DNA of 64,000 bases from an uncultured Acetatifactor sp. (GTDB lineage: Bacteria; Bacillota; Clostridia; Lachnospirales; Lachnospiraceae), in contig CAJUFO010000001.1 in the NCBI GenBank assembly GCA_910585615.1, forward strand, positions 215,386 through 279,385, read 5' to 3'. Shown here one piece after another: positions 1 through 8,973 of this stretch. The first letter of the stretch is position 1, and every line of letters begins with the position of its first letter. The notes below the pieces were generated by a model that saw only the letters and a program-made list of their open reading frames with translations, had not been told where the DNA came from and did not search any database. Made by a program: the position numbers and the translations under genes.

Positions 1-251
1 GTAAAGGTATCCAGCCGCTCCATATCCGCAACGGACTCCGCCACCTGGACATCCGCTCCGGCCTGGGTCCCTGCCGCGCCCTCCTCCAGGGTGGCGTCTT
101 TTTGATAGAATCCATACAGAACAGGCCCCAGGACGAACTCCGCCAGCAGGGACAGGGCGATAAGGAGTGGAATCAACAGAAACATCATCTGGTACATATT
201 TGTCCGGAAGCCATATATATTCCTGTTCGAAATCTTGTATCTTGCGCTCAT
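1..251 (-). CDS. Unidentified membrane protein, 5' part only
   Basis: The window edge cuts this gene, so only its first 83 codons are visible, starting at the ATG complementary to 249-251. A GGAGG ribosome-binding site lies just upstream at about 259-263. The visible protein begins with a short basic stretch, then one hydrophobic segment at about residues 20-48 (FLLIPLLIALSLLAEFVLG), then an acidic, Ala/Gly-rich stretch. This looks like a membrane protein whose first helix is followed by an extracytoplasmic region; the family is not recognisable. It lies in the same direction as the esterase gene behind it, 40 bp away, so the two may be cotranscribed. Confidence 0.6.
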   Translation of the reverse strand, partial: MSARYKISNRNIYGFRTNMYQMMFLLIPLLIALSLLAEFVLGPVLYGFYQKDATLEEGAAGTQAGADVQVAESVADMERLDTF

Positions 252-291
252 TGACGAATCCTCCTGTAAAAATCGGTTCTTCCGCCGGGAA

Positions 292-2274
292 TCAACGGCA
301 ACTGCCGGCGGTCGCATGGTTTCTGCGGGTCAGCCTGCGGACCAGCCTGATGAGCAGCCAGAATAACAGGACAATCAGGACCAGGAGCAGCAGAAGGATG
401 CCCAGGATGATGAATGCGAATTTGTTAGGGCTTTTTATCAAATCGCCTATGGACCTGCTGTCCTCCACCACCTTGCGGCCCTGGGCGGAAGCGTAGGCCT
501 CCGGTATGTCGGAGACGCCGTCCCCGTCCGCATCCTCCAGGGATTCCAGGTATCCCGCGATGGCGGCCCAGGCCTTCAGCTCCCGTCCGCCGTCCGTGAG
601 GATGGCGTCCTCGATATCCTCTATGGGAGTGCCGTCGGCGAACTTGGGCTGCACGGACAGGATGCCGTAGGACACATCCGTGACGGCGCCCAGCATCTGC
701 CCGCTGTAGAGGTCGCATACCACACGGTAGAGCTTGTCGTCTTCGATTTCCACGCGGCTGCCCTTCTCGTCGGTCATATAGCAGTCCGTGACCTTGTTCA
801 GGATGATCCGGTGGGGATTGAAGGTAAAGTGCAGGCCGCTGATATAGAGCCTGGCGGACTTCATGAAATCCGATACGGAGGCGTCTATCTCCGCGCCGGT
901 CTTCAGCTCCGCCCCGGTGAGGTACATGCTGATCAGGGGGTAGCCGGGGATGCCGTCCGGGCCTATCCCCAGGGAGTAGGCGTTGAACACGTCCGTGACG
1001 GTGACGTCCCCTGTGGCGAAGGTGTCGCGGACACAGCCCGAGGGCACGATGGCCACGTCGATCGGATGGGTGTCAGGGTCGTCCGCCTGCGCCGCGGCGT
1101 AGGCGAAGGAGTCGGCCAGGAGATTGCCCAGGTTGTGCTCCGTGTGGGTATAGTACAGGTCGTCGGAGGTGGCGAATTCGATATCGTTCTGCGCCAGCAC
1201 CTGATCCGTGGTATAGCCGAACCGGGTCAGGTAGGTGGAGTCCACTTTCTCCATGAGGCTGTCAATTTTCGCCTGGGCCGTGGGCTCCGGCGGAATCTCC
1301 TCCGTGACGGGAATCAGCTCATAGGAATCCATCTGCCAGCGTCCGTCCGCCTGCCGGGACATGGACAGCGCCCCCAGGTTCCTGCCGTAGGAGCCGCAGG
1401 AAACGATGTAGGTGTCGCCGTGCCGGATGGGCTCATAGAGGGTGGTGTGGGTATGGCCGCTGACGATCAGGTCGATCTCGGGCACGGCCTTTGCCAGGAT
1501 CTCGTCCTCGGACTTGTCGGCTTCCTCGCTGGTGCCGCTGTGGGAGACGCAGACAATCATGTCTACATCCTCCTTTTCCCGGATTTCCTTTACCGTGTCG
1601 GCAGCCGCCTCCGAGATGTCCCGGAATTTCAGCGCGCAGGTGGGGGCGCAGGCCAGGGAATCCTCGCCGAAGACGCCCAGCACCGCGATGCGGATACCGG
1701 ATTTATCCAATACGACGTAATCTTCTACACCGTAGGCCGTGAAAGCTTCCTTTAAGAGCTGCTGGTCTTCCGTGAGCCCCTCCGCCTCCATGGCCTCCCA
1801 GTCCACATTGCACAGGGCCAGGGCCGGAACAGGGTCGCCGCTGCGCACGGCGGCGTCCAGGGCTCCGGCCAGGCCTGTGGAGCGGTAGTCGAATTCATGG
1901 TTGCCGAAGGTGCTGACCTCGCATCCCAGATAGCCCAGCATCCGCAGTTCCGGGGCATCGGTGTTGAAGATGGTCTGGACTAAGGTCCCCATGGAGAAGT
2001 CTCCCGCGTCCAGGAGCAGTGCGTCGGGATTTTCCGCTTTTTTCCTGTCGATTAATGTCTTGATGCGGGCGAAGCCGCCCAAAGTCACGTTCCGGCTCTC
2101 CTCCACGGTGGGGAAGCTGTCCAGGTGGGAATGGGTGTCGTGGAGGAACAGGATGTCCACCTGCTCTGAGCCCTGGGGCCCGGCTTCCGCTTGCGGGGAG
2201 GGAGAGGGGAACAGGGGGAACAGCAGCATGACGGCCAGGGAGGTGAGCGCGAATTTTGTGAAAAAGTTCTTCAT
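292..2274 (-). CDS. Membrane-anchored 5'-nucleotidase/UshA-type metallophosphoesterase
   Basis: Predicted 660-residue secreted phosphoesterase that removes phosphate from nucleotides or related phosphoesters at the cell surface. The start at 2274 is preferred over an upstream ATG because a GAGGAG site precedes it and it gives a clean signal peptide (residues 1-29). Metallophosphatase motifs are visible: DTHSH (46-50), GDFS (91-94), GNHEFDY (124-130), and later SHSG and SGHTHT. The 5'-nucleotidase C-terminal domain follows. Instead of an LPXTG signal, the protein ends in one strong membrane helix and a short basic tail, so it should stay anchored to the membrane. The exact substrate cannot be read from sequence. 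Confidence 0.9.
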   Translation of the reverse strand: MKNFFTKFALTSLAVMLLFPLFPSPSPQAEAGPQGSEQVDILFLHDTHSHLDSFPTVEESRNVTLGGFARIKTLIDRKKAENPDALLLDAGDFSMGTLVQTIFNTDAPELRMLGYLGCEVSTFGNHEFDYRSTGLAGALDAAVRSGDPVPALALCNVDWEAMEAEGLTEDQQLLKEAFTAYGVEDYVVLDKSGIRIAVLGVFGEDSLACAPTCALKFRDISEAAADTVKEIREKEDVDMIVCVSHSGTSEEADKSEDEILAKAVPEIDLIVSGHTHTTLYEPIRHGDTYIVSCGSYGRNLGALSMSRQADGRWQMDSYELIPVTEEIPPEPTAQAKIDSLMEKVDSTYLTRFGYTTDQVLAQNDIEFATSDDLYYTHTEHNLGNLLADSFAYAAAQADDPDTHPIDVAIVPSGCVRDTFATGDVTVTDVFNAYSLGIGPDGIPGYPLISMYLTGAELKTGAEIDASVSDFMKSARLYISGLHFTFNPHRIILNKVTDCYMTDEKGSRVEIEDDKLYRVVCDLYSGQMLGAVTDVSYGILSVQPKFADGTPIEDIEDAILTDGGRELKAWAAIAGYLESLEDADGDGVSDIPEAYASAQGRKVVEDSRSIGDLIKSPNKFAFIILGILLLLLVLIVLLFWLLIRLVRRLTRRNHATAGSCR

Positions 2275-2330
2275 AATCGAATTTACTCCTCTTTTTTGTG
2301 AGAATAACATTGGCAATCAGATGTTTTTAC

Positions 2331-2336
2331 ATTATA
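2331..2336 (-). promoter_or_regulatory. Candidate -10 element for the esterase gene
   Basis: A perfect TATAAT on the minus strand, 57 bp upstream of the esterase start, in an AT-rich divergent intergenic region. No good -35 hexamer is visible at 16-18 bp, so this is only a candidate. Confidence 0.3.
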
Positions 2337-2413
2337 ATAATAATATCTGGGAGGGGAAAAGGCAATATTTAAAAAATATTAATGTTTCTTTTCGTGACGG
2401 ATGCGCCGGGATG

Positions 2414-2422
2414 TGGTATAGT
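2414..2422 (+). promoter_or_regulatory. Candidate extended -10 promoter for the LCP gene
   Basis: TGGTATAGT, an extended -10 element, lies 35 bp before the LCP start codon, with a weak TGACGG-like -35 region upstream. The spacing to the ribosome-binding site suits a short leader. Confidence 0.4.
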
Positions 2423-2456
2423 GCATCATAAGTCAATGCAAGAGGTGAGAAGGTGA

Positions 2457-4196
2457 ATGGACGACAACAATAAAAATGAGATGGAGCAGATTCAGCGGGG
2501 GCTGGAGGCGTTCCTGGAGAAGGAGATAGACGGGGCCGGAAATCCGGGAAGCGGCAGGAGGGAACCGGGGCAGCCGGAGTCCCCGGAAGTCCTGGAATTC
2601 CCGGATGCCCGGAGAGAGCCGCAGGATGTCCGGATCATAGAGGGGCCCTGGAGCGGGGGGCGGTCCCGGAGAGAGTGGGAATCCCGGGAGGATGAGGACG
2701 CGTATGCGGGGGACGGCGAGGACTGGGACGACTGGGAGGATTGGGAGGACGAGTCCCGCTGGAGCCCGGAGGACGGGGCATATGAAGAGGAGGAGCTCTA
2801 TCCGGAGGACTGGCGGGAGGAAGCGGGGCCCCGCGGCAGACGGCCGGGATACGGGGAGGAGCCGTACCGGAGGAGACGGCCCGGATATGAAGCGGGGGCG
2901 GCAGGCGGTAGACGGCCGGAGTACGGGGAGGAACCGCCTCGGAGGAGGCATTCGGAGTACGGGTCGGAGTCGGCTGACGGCAGAAGGCCTGAGTATGGGG
3001 AGGAACCGTACCGGAGAAGGCATCCGGAGTACGGGTCGGAGTCGGCAGGCGGCAGACGGCCTGAGTACGGAGAGGCGCCGCCCCGCAGAAGGAAAGAATA
3101 CGAAGAGGAGGAGAGGCCTCAGAGGAGAAAGAAGTCTCAAAAGAAAGGGAATTCCAAAGAGACAGAGCCGGAGCAGAGGGAGGGGGATTCCCGGATGACG
3201 AAGAAGCCGAAGACACCGCCGAGGGCGCAGAAGAAACGCCGCAGGAAGAAACACAGGCTCAGGAAATTCCTGATAGCCGTGGTACTGATAATCGCCCTGT
3301 TGGGCGTGGGCCTGTACCAGCTTGTGGGAGCGGTGTATGGAAAGATGAATTATAAGGAGCTGCCGGCCGTAGCCGCGGAGCCCATGAAGGAAGACGGAGT
3401 CGTAAACATCCTTCTGATCGGCAACGACTCCAGAGAGAACGGGGAGGACGGCCGCTCCGACGCCATGATCCTCCTGTCCATCAGCAGCAGAACGAAGACC
3501 ATCTACATGACTTCCCTGCTGCGGGACATCTATGTGGACATCCCCGGGCATGACGGCAACCGCCTGAACGCGGCATACGCCTTCGGCGGCGCGGAGCTTC
3601 TCATGAAGACCATCGAGCACAACTTCGGCATCCCGGTGAACCGGTACATGCTGGTGAACTTCGAGGCCTTCGCCAATCTGGTGGACGCGGTGGACGGCAT
3701 AGAGCTGGAGCTGACCAGGGATGAAATCGAGTATGTGAACGGGTATCTGGTGGAGTACAACATGCTCACCGGCAGGGAGCAGGGCACGGACAATATGGAC
3801 CTGTCCGTGGCTGACAACGGCCCGGCGGTGGTGCACCTGAACGGCCCTCAGGCCCTGGCTTACAGCAGGAACCGCTACCTGGGCACGGACTTCGGCAGGA
3901 CGGAGCGCCAGAGGAAGGTACTGACGGCAGTGATCGGCAAGCTTCCGGGAGCCGTGCTCACCAATGCGGGAGGGCTGATAGACAGCCTCATGCCGAACCT
4001 GACCACCAACTTGACGAAGAATGAGTGCTTTTCCTTAAGCCTGATGGCGGGGAAGCTGCTGACCTACGACATCGTGTCCGACAATATTCCCCAGCCGGAC
4101 ACCTACCGGGACGTGACGATCCGCCAGATGCAGGTGCTGGAGGTGGATTTCGAGACCAACATCAGATATCTGAGAGAGAAGATATACGGAGAATAG
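2457..4196 (+). CDS. LytR-CpsA-Psr (LCP) family cell-wall glycopolymer ligase with repeat-rich cytoplasmic tail
   Basis: 579 residues. LCP proteins transfer undecaprenyl-linked glycopolymers such as teichoic acids or capsule to peptidoglycan outside the cell. A transmembrane helix lies at about 271-292, followed by the LCP domain with the conserved Arg/Asp motifs (NDSRENGEDGRSDAM, LLRDIYVDIPG, YSRNRYLGTDFGRTERQRK). The unusual part is the first 270 residues: acidic (EDWDDWEDWEDE at 87-98), then four tandem 24-residue units, then a lysine/arginine-rich stretch before the helix. Usual LCP cytoplasmic tails are short. The start codon has an AGGTGAGAAGGTG site upstream. Confidence 0.92.
   Translation: MDDNNKNEMEQIQRGLEAFLEKEIDGAGNPGSGRREPGQPESPEVLEFPDARREPQDVRIIEGPWSGGRSRREWESREDEDAYAGDGEDWDDWEDWEDESRWSPEDGAYEEEELYPEDWREEAGPRGRRPGYGEEPYRRRRPGYEAGAAGGRRPEYGEEPPRRRHSEYGSESADGRRPEYGEEPYRRRHPEYGSESAGGRRPEYGEAPPRRRKEYEEEERPQRRKKSQKKGNSKETEPEQREGDSRMTKKPKTPPRAQKKRRRKKHRLRKFLIAVVLIIALLGVGLYQLVGAVYGKMNYKELPAVAAEPMKEDGVVNILLIGNDSRENGEDGRSDAMILLSISSRTKTIYMTSLLRDIYVDIPGHDGNRLNAAYAFGGAELLMKTIEHNFGIPVNRYMLVNFEAFANLVDAVDGIELELTRDEIEYVNGYLVEYNMLTGREQGTDNMDLSVADNGPAVVHLNGPQALAYSRNRYLGTDFGRTERQRKVLTAVIGKLPGAVLTNAGGLIDSLMPNLTTNLTKNECFSLSLMAGKLLTYDIVSDNIPQPDTYRDVTIRQMQVLEVDFETNIRYLREKIYGE
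2835..3104 (+). repeat. In-frame 72-bp minisatellite (4 units) in the LCP gene
   Basis: Units start at 2835, 2907, 2979 and 3051, exactly 72 bp apart, coding four copies of a 24-residue block with core GRRPEYGEEPxRRR (residues 127, 151, 175 and 199). The fourth unit degenerates after about 17 residues. Because the length is a multiple of three, copy-number change would keep the frame. Confidence 0.9.
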
Positions 4197-4253
4197 GCCG
4201 ATGCCCGGAACAAGCCGGAAGAGCAGATGCGGAAGGATAAATAGGAGGAGAGT

Positions 4254-4562
4254 ATGGATCTGATATTGCTTTTGTTCATAGGAGGTACGTGCGCTTATGT
4301 GGGCGCAAAGATTCTCAGCAGCGATGAGAGGAACAAGGTGTTCAATAAGTTCCCCATCCAGGTGGAGGACGTGAAGAAGTACAATAAGTTCTGCGCCAAG
4401 CTGGTCTTTGGCTTTGGCGCGGTGGCGGTGCTCACCATGTTCTTCACTTATCTGTTCGGAGGGTGGGTCAGCCTTGTGGGCACGCTGCTTTTGATTGTGG
4501 AGGCGTATGTCACCATGAAGATCTACAATAAGGGCGAGAAGAAGATGTTGAAGAAAAGGTAG
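4254..4562 (+). CDS. Small two-helix membrane protein (DUF3784-like)
   Basis: 102 residues with two or three hydrophobic segments: residues 1-20, about 50-70 (FGFGAVAVLTMFFTYLF) and 73-88. A charged loop NKVFNKFPIQVEDVKKYNKF separates the first from the rest. Size and layout resemble the DUF3784 family of uncharacterised Firmicute membrane proteins. GGAGGAG stands 3 bp before the ATG. The next gene begins 28 bp later, so the two may be cotranscribed. Function unknown. Confidence 0.75.
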   Translation: MDLILLLFIGGTCAYVGAKILSSDERNKVFNKFPIQVEDVKKYNKFCAKLVFGFGAVAVLTMFFTYLFGGWVSLVGTLLLIVEAYVTMKIYNKGEKKMLKKR

Positions 4563-4590
4563 CGCATCATAATGAATGGAGGAGAATAAA

Positions 4591-5727
4591 ATGGAGAAAA
4601 GAAAACTGGAGAAACTGGGAATCGAGACGTCGCTGCTGGGATTCGGCTGCATGCGATTCCCCGTGACCGCGGATGGAAAGATTGACGAGCCGGAGGCGGA
4701 GCGGATGCTGGATAAGGCCATCGCCGCCGGAGTGAACTATATCGATACCGCCTATCCTTACCACGACGGCGCAAGCGAGCCCTTCGTGGGCAGGGCACTG
4801 AAGAAATACGACAGGCATTCCTTCTTCCTGGCTACCAAACTGCCCTGCTGGAAGGTGGAGAAGCTGGAGGACGTGGAGGCGACCTTTCAGGAGCAGCTGG
4901 GCAGGCTGCAGACGGACTACATAGACTTCTATCTCATGCACGCCCTGAACAAGGACAGCTTCCACAAGATGGTGGAGCTGGGGGCAGTGGAGAAGCTGGA
5001 GGCCCTGAAGGCGGAGGGGAAAATCAGGTATCTGGGCTTCTCCTTCCATGACGGCTATGACGTCTTCGAAGAGATTCTGAACTACAGGGACTGGGACTTC
5101 TGCCAGATTCAGCTCAACTACATGGACACGGAGGAGCAGGCCGGGATGAAGGGATACCGCCTCACCGAGGAGAAGGGCATCCCCCTGGTCATCATGGAGC
5201 CGGTCAAGGGCGGCTCTCTGGCGGCTTTCGCGGAGGACATCACGGGGCGATTCCGGGCGCTGGATCCGGAGGCCTCCATCGCCTCCTACGCCCTGCGCTG
5301 GGTGGGGAGCCTGCCCAATGTGAAGGTCATCCTAAGCGGCATGAGCACCATGGAGCAGGTGGAGGACAACCTGAGGACCTTTGCGGAATTCAGGCCCCTT
5401 TCGGAGAAGGAGGGAAAGACCATCGAGGACATCGTGGCGCTGATCAAGGGCCGCGTCCAGAACGGCTGCACGGGCTGCCGCTACTGCATGCCCTGCCCTG
5501 CGGGCGTGGACATCCCGGGCAACTTCCGGGCCTGGAACACTTATCATATGTACCAGAACTACAACATGGTCAAGGGGAGCTGGGAGCGGAACCTGGGCGA
5601 TGAGAAGCAGGCGAAGAACTGCGTGAAGTGCGGCAAGTGCGAGAAGTTGTGTCCTCAAAAGCTCCATATCCGGGAGGACCTGGAGAAGGTGCAGGCGGAT
5701 CTGGACAGGAAGGAATTCGCGTTCTGA
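4591..5727 (+). CDS. Aldo/keto reductase with C-terminal 4Fe-4S domain
   Basis: 378-residue oxidoreductase. An ATG at 4576 is in frame, but GGAGGAG at 4579-4585 sits inside that extension and is correctly spaced for 4591, which decides the start. The N-terminal (alpha/beta)8 barrel shows GFGCMRFP, the catalytic Asp/Tyr region NYIDTAYPYHDG, Lys in ATKLPCW and His in FYLMHAL. After the barrel come two cysteine clusters, CTGCRYCMPCP and CVKCGKCEKLCP, that would bind iron-sulfur clusters. This barrel-ferredoxin arrangement is common in anaerobes, where the Fe-S part probably exchanges electrons with a reductant. Substrate unknown. Confidence 0.92.
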   Translation: MEKRKLEKLGIETSLLGFGCMRFPVTADGKIDEPEAERMLDKAIAAGVNYIDTAYPYHDGASEPFVGRALKKYDRHSFFLATKLPCWKVEKLEDVEATFQEQLGRLQTDYIDFYLMHALNKDSFHKMVELGAVEKLEALKAEGKIRYLGFSFHDGYDVFEEILNYRDWDFCQIQLNYMDTEEQAGMKGYRLTEEKGIPLVIMEPVKGGSLAAFAEDITGRFRALDPEASIASYALRWVGSLPNVKVILSGMSTMEQVEDNLRTFAEFRPLSEKEGKTIEDIVALIKGRVQNGCTGCRYCMPCPAGVDIPGNFRAWNTYHMYQNYNMVKGSWERNLGDEKQAKNCVKCGKCEKLCPQKLHIREDLEKVQADLDRKEFAF

Positions 5728-5746
5728 AATCACGTTCTGAAATGCG

Positions 5747-5774
5747 GCCCCGGCCTTCGGATGAGGGCCGGGGC
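5747..5774 (+). terminator. GC-rich hairpin after the aldo/keto reductase
   Basis: A nine-base perfect stem (GCCCCGGCC / GGCCGGGGC) with a 10-base loop. The T-run that usually completes an intrinsic terminator is missing; a second, weaker hairpin follows at 5777-5802. It could be a transcript-stabilising or partial terminator. Confidence 0.45.
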
Positions 5775-5823
5775 AAAGCCCTGGCCTGGAGGGTCAGGGC
5801 CTGCCAAAAGGAGATGGTCTCCC

Positions 5824-6711
5824 ATGGAGAAAGCCTTTAAGCTGGACTTTGAGAATGATAAGGCGGGCAGCCTGTATGTGAACTGCTGCGGATGCTCCCG
5901 GACGGAGGGGCTCCACAGCTTCGGCCCCGCCTCCAAGCCCCATTACCTGATACACTATGTGCTGAGCGGCAGGGGGCTGTTCCGGTTCCACGACAAGGAG
6001 TACAGGCTGGAGGCGGGGTACGGCTTCCTGATACAGCCCAATGAGCTGGCCTTCTACCAGTCGGACCGGGAGGAGCCCTGGAGCTATCTGTGGGTGGGCT
6101 TCGGCGGGACCCGGGCGGGGGAGTACTTAAGCGCCATGGGGCTGTCCGCCAGGCATCCTGTCTTTTCCTGCGACAGGGACCAGGAGCTGTATTCCATCAT
6201 TAAGGACATGATGGAGCACAATACCTTCGGCGTGGCGGACGATCTGCGCCGCAACGGGCTGCTGGGGGTGTTCCTGTCCGTGCTGGCCGAGAGCGCCGGC
6301 GTGGTGGCCAGGGACCAGGAGGACAAGGGCAACCAGTATGTGAAGAAGGCCGTGTCCTTCATCCAGAGCAATTACTGCAATCCCATCAAGGTGACGGATG
6401 TGGCGGATTATGTGTGCATCAACAGAAGTTATCTCTATACCCTGTTCCAGAACTATCTCGGGATGTCCCCCCAGCAGTTCCTCTCCACGTTCCGCATCAC
6501 AAAGGCCAGAGAGCTGCTGGACTCCACCACATACCCCATAGAGAGCATCGCCCTGTCCTGCGGCTACAATGACGCGCTGGTGTTCACCAAGGCCTTCCGG
6601 GCCATGAAGGGCATGTCCCCCTCGGAGTACCGCAGGCTCAGCCACAGGGAGAACAGCAGGGAACAGCTTCACGAGGTGGAGCATCTGATCGCCCAGCTTT
6701 TGAAGGAGTGA
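5824..6711 (+). CDS. AraC family transcriptional regulator with cupin sensor domain
   Basis: 295 residues. The start at 5824 (MEKAFKLDF) is chosen because AAGGAGA lies 10 bp upstream; an in-frame extension to 5761 would read through the preceding hairpin. Residues 20-110 form an AraC-type cupin (YLIHYVLSGRGLFRFHDKEY, then GYGFLIQPNELAFY) likely to bind a sugar or similar ligand. The last 100 residues carry two helix-turn-helix motifs, ending in the typical ALVFTKAFRAMKGMSPSEYR. The kinase-ligase gene begins 60 bp downstream on the same strand, so the regulator may control or be cotranscribed with it; its real targets are not known. Confidence 0.9.
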   Translation: MEKAFKLDFENDKAGSLYVNCCGCSRTEGLHSFGPASKPHYLIHYVLSGRGLFRFHDKEYRLEAGYGFLIQPNELAFYQSDREEPWSYLWVGFGGTRAGEYLSAMGLSARHPVFSCDRDQELYSIIKDMMEHNTFGVADDLRRNGLLGVFLSVLAESAGVVARDQEDKGNQYVKKAVSFIQSNYCNPIKVTDVADYVCINRSYLYTLFQNYLGMSPQQFLSTFRITKARELLDSTTYPIESIALSCGYNDALVFTKAFRAMKGMSPSEYRRLSHRENSREQLHEVEHLIAQLLKE

Positions 6712-6771
6712 GGGAGAGGAGGCTGGCGGCAGGATTCAGCGTTATGCAGTATATATTTGGGAGGAATGAAA

Positions 6772-8973
6772 ATGAGGATTTTGCTTTTATTGAGGGGCTC
6801 CGCAAGCTGCGGGAAATCCACCTGGATTGAGCAGCATGGCCTGAAGCCCTACGCCCTGTCTGCGGACGACATCAGATTGCTGTGCCAGAGCCCGGTGATG
6901 CTGCCGGACGGCACGGAGGGGATCAGCCAGGACAATGACGGTGTGGTGTGGAAGACATTGTTCGCCATCCTGGAGGTCAGGATGCAGAGGGGAGACTTCA
7001 CGGTCATAGACGCCACTAACTCCAAGACCAGCGAGATGAACCGGTACAAGGAGATGTGCGAGACCTATCGGTACAGGATGTACTGCGTGGACTTCACGGA
7101 CATCCCGATCGAGGAGGTGAAGCGCAGGAACGCGGCCAGGGAGACCTTCAAGCGGGTGCCCGAGGCGGTGATCGACAACATGTACTCCAGATTCCGCACA
7201 CAGAAGATTCCCTCCGGCATCAAGGTAATCCGGCCGGACGAGCTGGACACGGTGTGGACTAAGCTCTTCGACATGTCCTCCTACAAGCGCGTCCACCACA
7301 TCGGAGACATCCACGGCTGCAACACGGCCCTGCAGAAGTACCTGGCGGACAACGGCGGCATCAAGGACGATGAAATGTACATTTTTGTGGGGGATTACAT
7401 CGACAGGGGGCTGGAGAACGTGGAGGTGGTACGGTTCCTGATGTCCGTCATGAACCGGAAGAACGTGCTGATGCTGGAGGGCAACCACGAGAGGTGGCTG
7501 TGGCACTGGGCCAATGACGCCACAGGCAGGTCAAAGGAATTCGAGCTGGTCACCAGGCCGGCGCTGGATGCCGCGGGGCTGGACAAAAAGCAGGTAAGGC
7601 AGCTATACCGGAAATTCGGCCAGTGCGCCTATTATCGGTATAACGATAAGATATTCCTGGTCACCCACGCGGGACTGAGCACTCTGCCGGAGAACATCTC
7701 CTTCGTGGCCACGGAGCAGATGATCAAGGGCGTGGGAAGCTACAATGACTTCGAGGTCATAGCCGAGTCCTTCTTCGACACCACGCCACAGAACTGCTAC
7801 CAGATCCACGGGCACCGCAACACCAAGCAATTGCCCGTGCAGGTCAACGACAGGGTGTTCAACCTGGAGGGGCAGGTGGAATACGGCGGCTGCCTGCGCT
7901 GCGTCCAGGTGGACGGGGAGGGCATCCGCTGTATCGAGGTGCCCAATGAGGTGTACCGGACGCCGGATGCGGCACAGGAGCAGACGGTGACGGAGAGCGA
8001 CATCGGGGACGTGATCATCGCCCTGCGCCGGAACAGATATATCCAGGAGAAGAAGTACGGCAACATCTCCTCCTTCAACTACACGGACAAGGCCTTCTAC
8101 GACAGGGTCTGGGACGCCCAGACCACCAAGGCCAGAGGCCTGTACCTGGATACCGCGAAGGGGAAGGTGGTGGCCAGGGCCTACGACAAGTTCTTCAATG
8201 TGAACGAGCGGCCGGAGACCAGGTTCGACATGCTGCAGCATAAGCTGCAGTTCCCGGTGACGGCCTATGTGAAGGAGAACGGGTTCCTGGGGATCGCCAG
8301 CTACAATGAATACGAGGACGGGCTGTTCCTGGCCAGCAAGTCCACCATAGACAGCCAGTACGCGGGATATTTCCAGGAGATGGTGCGGCGGAAGGTGTCC
8401 CCGGAGCATCTGGAGGAGCTGAAGGCGTACTGCAGGGAACATGAGGTCTCCTTTGTCTTCGAGTGCGTGGACATGGAGAACGACCCGCATATCATTGAAT
8501 ATCCGGAGAGCAGATTGTTCCTGCTGGATATCGTGTACAACAAGATGGAATTCGGCAGATACGGCTATGAGGACATGTGCCATGTGGCGGAAAGGCTGGG
8601 GCTGGAGCCCAAGGAGAGGGCGGCGGAGCTGGGCACCTGGCAGGAATTCTACGACTGGTACATAGAGGTAATGGAGGCGGATTACGAATACCGGGGGCGC
8701 AGGATCGAGGGCTTCGTCATCGAGGACAGCGCCGGGTACATGACCAAGCTGAAGCTGGCCTACTACAATTTCTGGAAGTTCATGCGCAGCGTGTCCCACG
8801 AGGCCATCCGCAAGGGCTACATCACCAAGACCTCCGCCCTGACTACGCCCCTGGCCAACGAGTATTACGCCTGGGTCAGGAAGCTGCACGACGCGGAGGA
8901 CAGGGAGAGCCTGCCCAGGGACATCTGTGCGCTGCGGCGGATGTTCTATCAGGAGAAGGGGACGGGGCAGTAA
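6772..8973 (+). CDS. Trifunctional RNA repair enzyme: polynucleotide kinase, metallophosphatase and Rnl1-like RNA ligase
   Basis: 733 residues in three domains. Residues 1-160 are a P-loop kinase (GSASCGKST at 9-17; RNAARETFKRV lid) that would phosphorylate a 5'-OH RNA end. Residues 173-390 are a binuclear metallophosphatase (GDIHG with D179/H181, GDYIDRG, GNHERW, THAG, HGHRN) that would remove 2',3'-cyclic or 3' phosphate. Residues 440-733 are an ATP-dependent ligase resembling T4 Rnl1: motif I KENGF with predicted adenylated K501, FECVD (E564), EGFVIE (E646), KLK (K659, K661). Order matches bacterial Pnkp, but the ligase type differs from the Clostridium Pnkp ligase, and no Hen1 methyltransferase lies nearby. 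GGGAGGA sets the ATG at 6772. Confidence 0.88.
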   Translation: MRILLLLRGSASCGKSTWIEQHGLKPYALSADDIRLLCQSPVMLPDGTEGISQDNDGVVWKTLFAILEVRMQRGDFTVIDATNSKTSEMNRYKEMCETYRYRMYCVDFTDIPIEEVKRRNAARETFKRVPEAVIDNMYSRFRTQKIPSGIKVIRPDELDTVWTKLFDMSSYKRVHHIGDIHGCNTALQKYLADNGGIKDDEMYIFVGDYIDRGLENVEVVRFLMSVMNRKNVLMLEGNHERWLWHWANDATGRSKEFELVTRPALDAAGLDKKQVRQLYRKFGQCAYYRYNDKIFLVTHAGLSTLPENISFVATEQMIKGVGSYNDFEVIAESFFDTTPQNCYQIHGHRNTKQLPVQVNDRVFNLEGQVEYGGCLRCVQVDGEGIRCIEVPNEVYRTPDAAQEQTVTESDIGDVIIALRRNRYIQEKKYGNISSFNYTDKAFYDRVWDAQTTKARGLYLDTAKGKVVARAYDKFFNVNERPETRFDMLQHKLQFPVTAYVKENGFLGIASYNEYEDGLFLASKSTIDSQYAGYFQEMVRRKVSPEHLEELKAYCREHEVSFVFECVDMENDPHIIEYPESRLFLLDIVYNKMEFGRYGYEDMCHVAERLGLEPKERAAELGTWQEFYDWYIEVMEADYEYRGRRIEGFVIEDSAGYMTKLKLAYYNFWKFMRSVSHEAIRKGYITKTSALTTPLANEYYAWVRKLHDAEDRESLPRDICALRRMFYQEKGTGQ

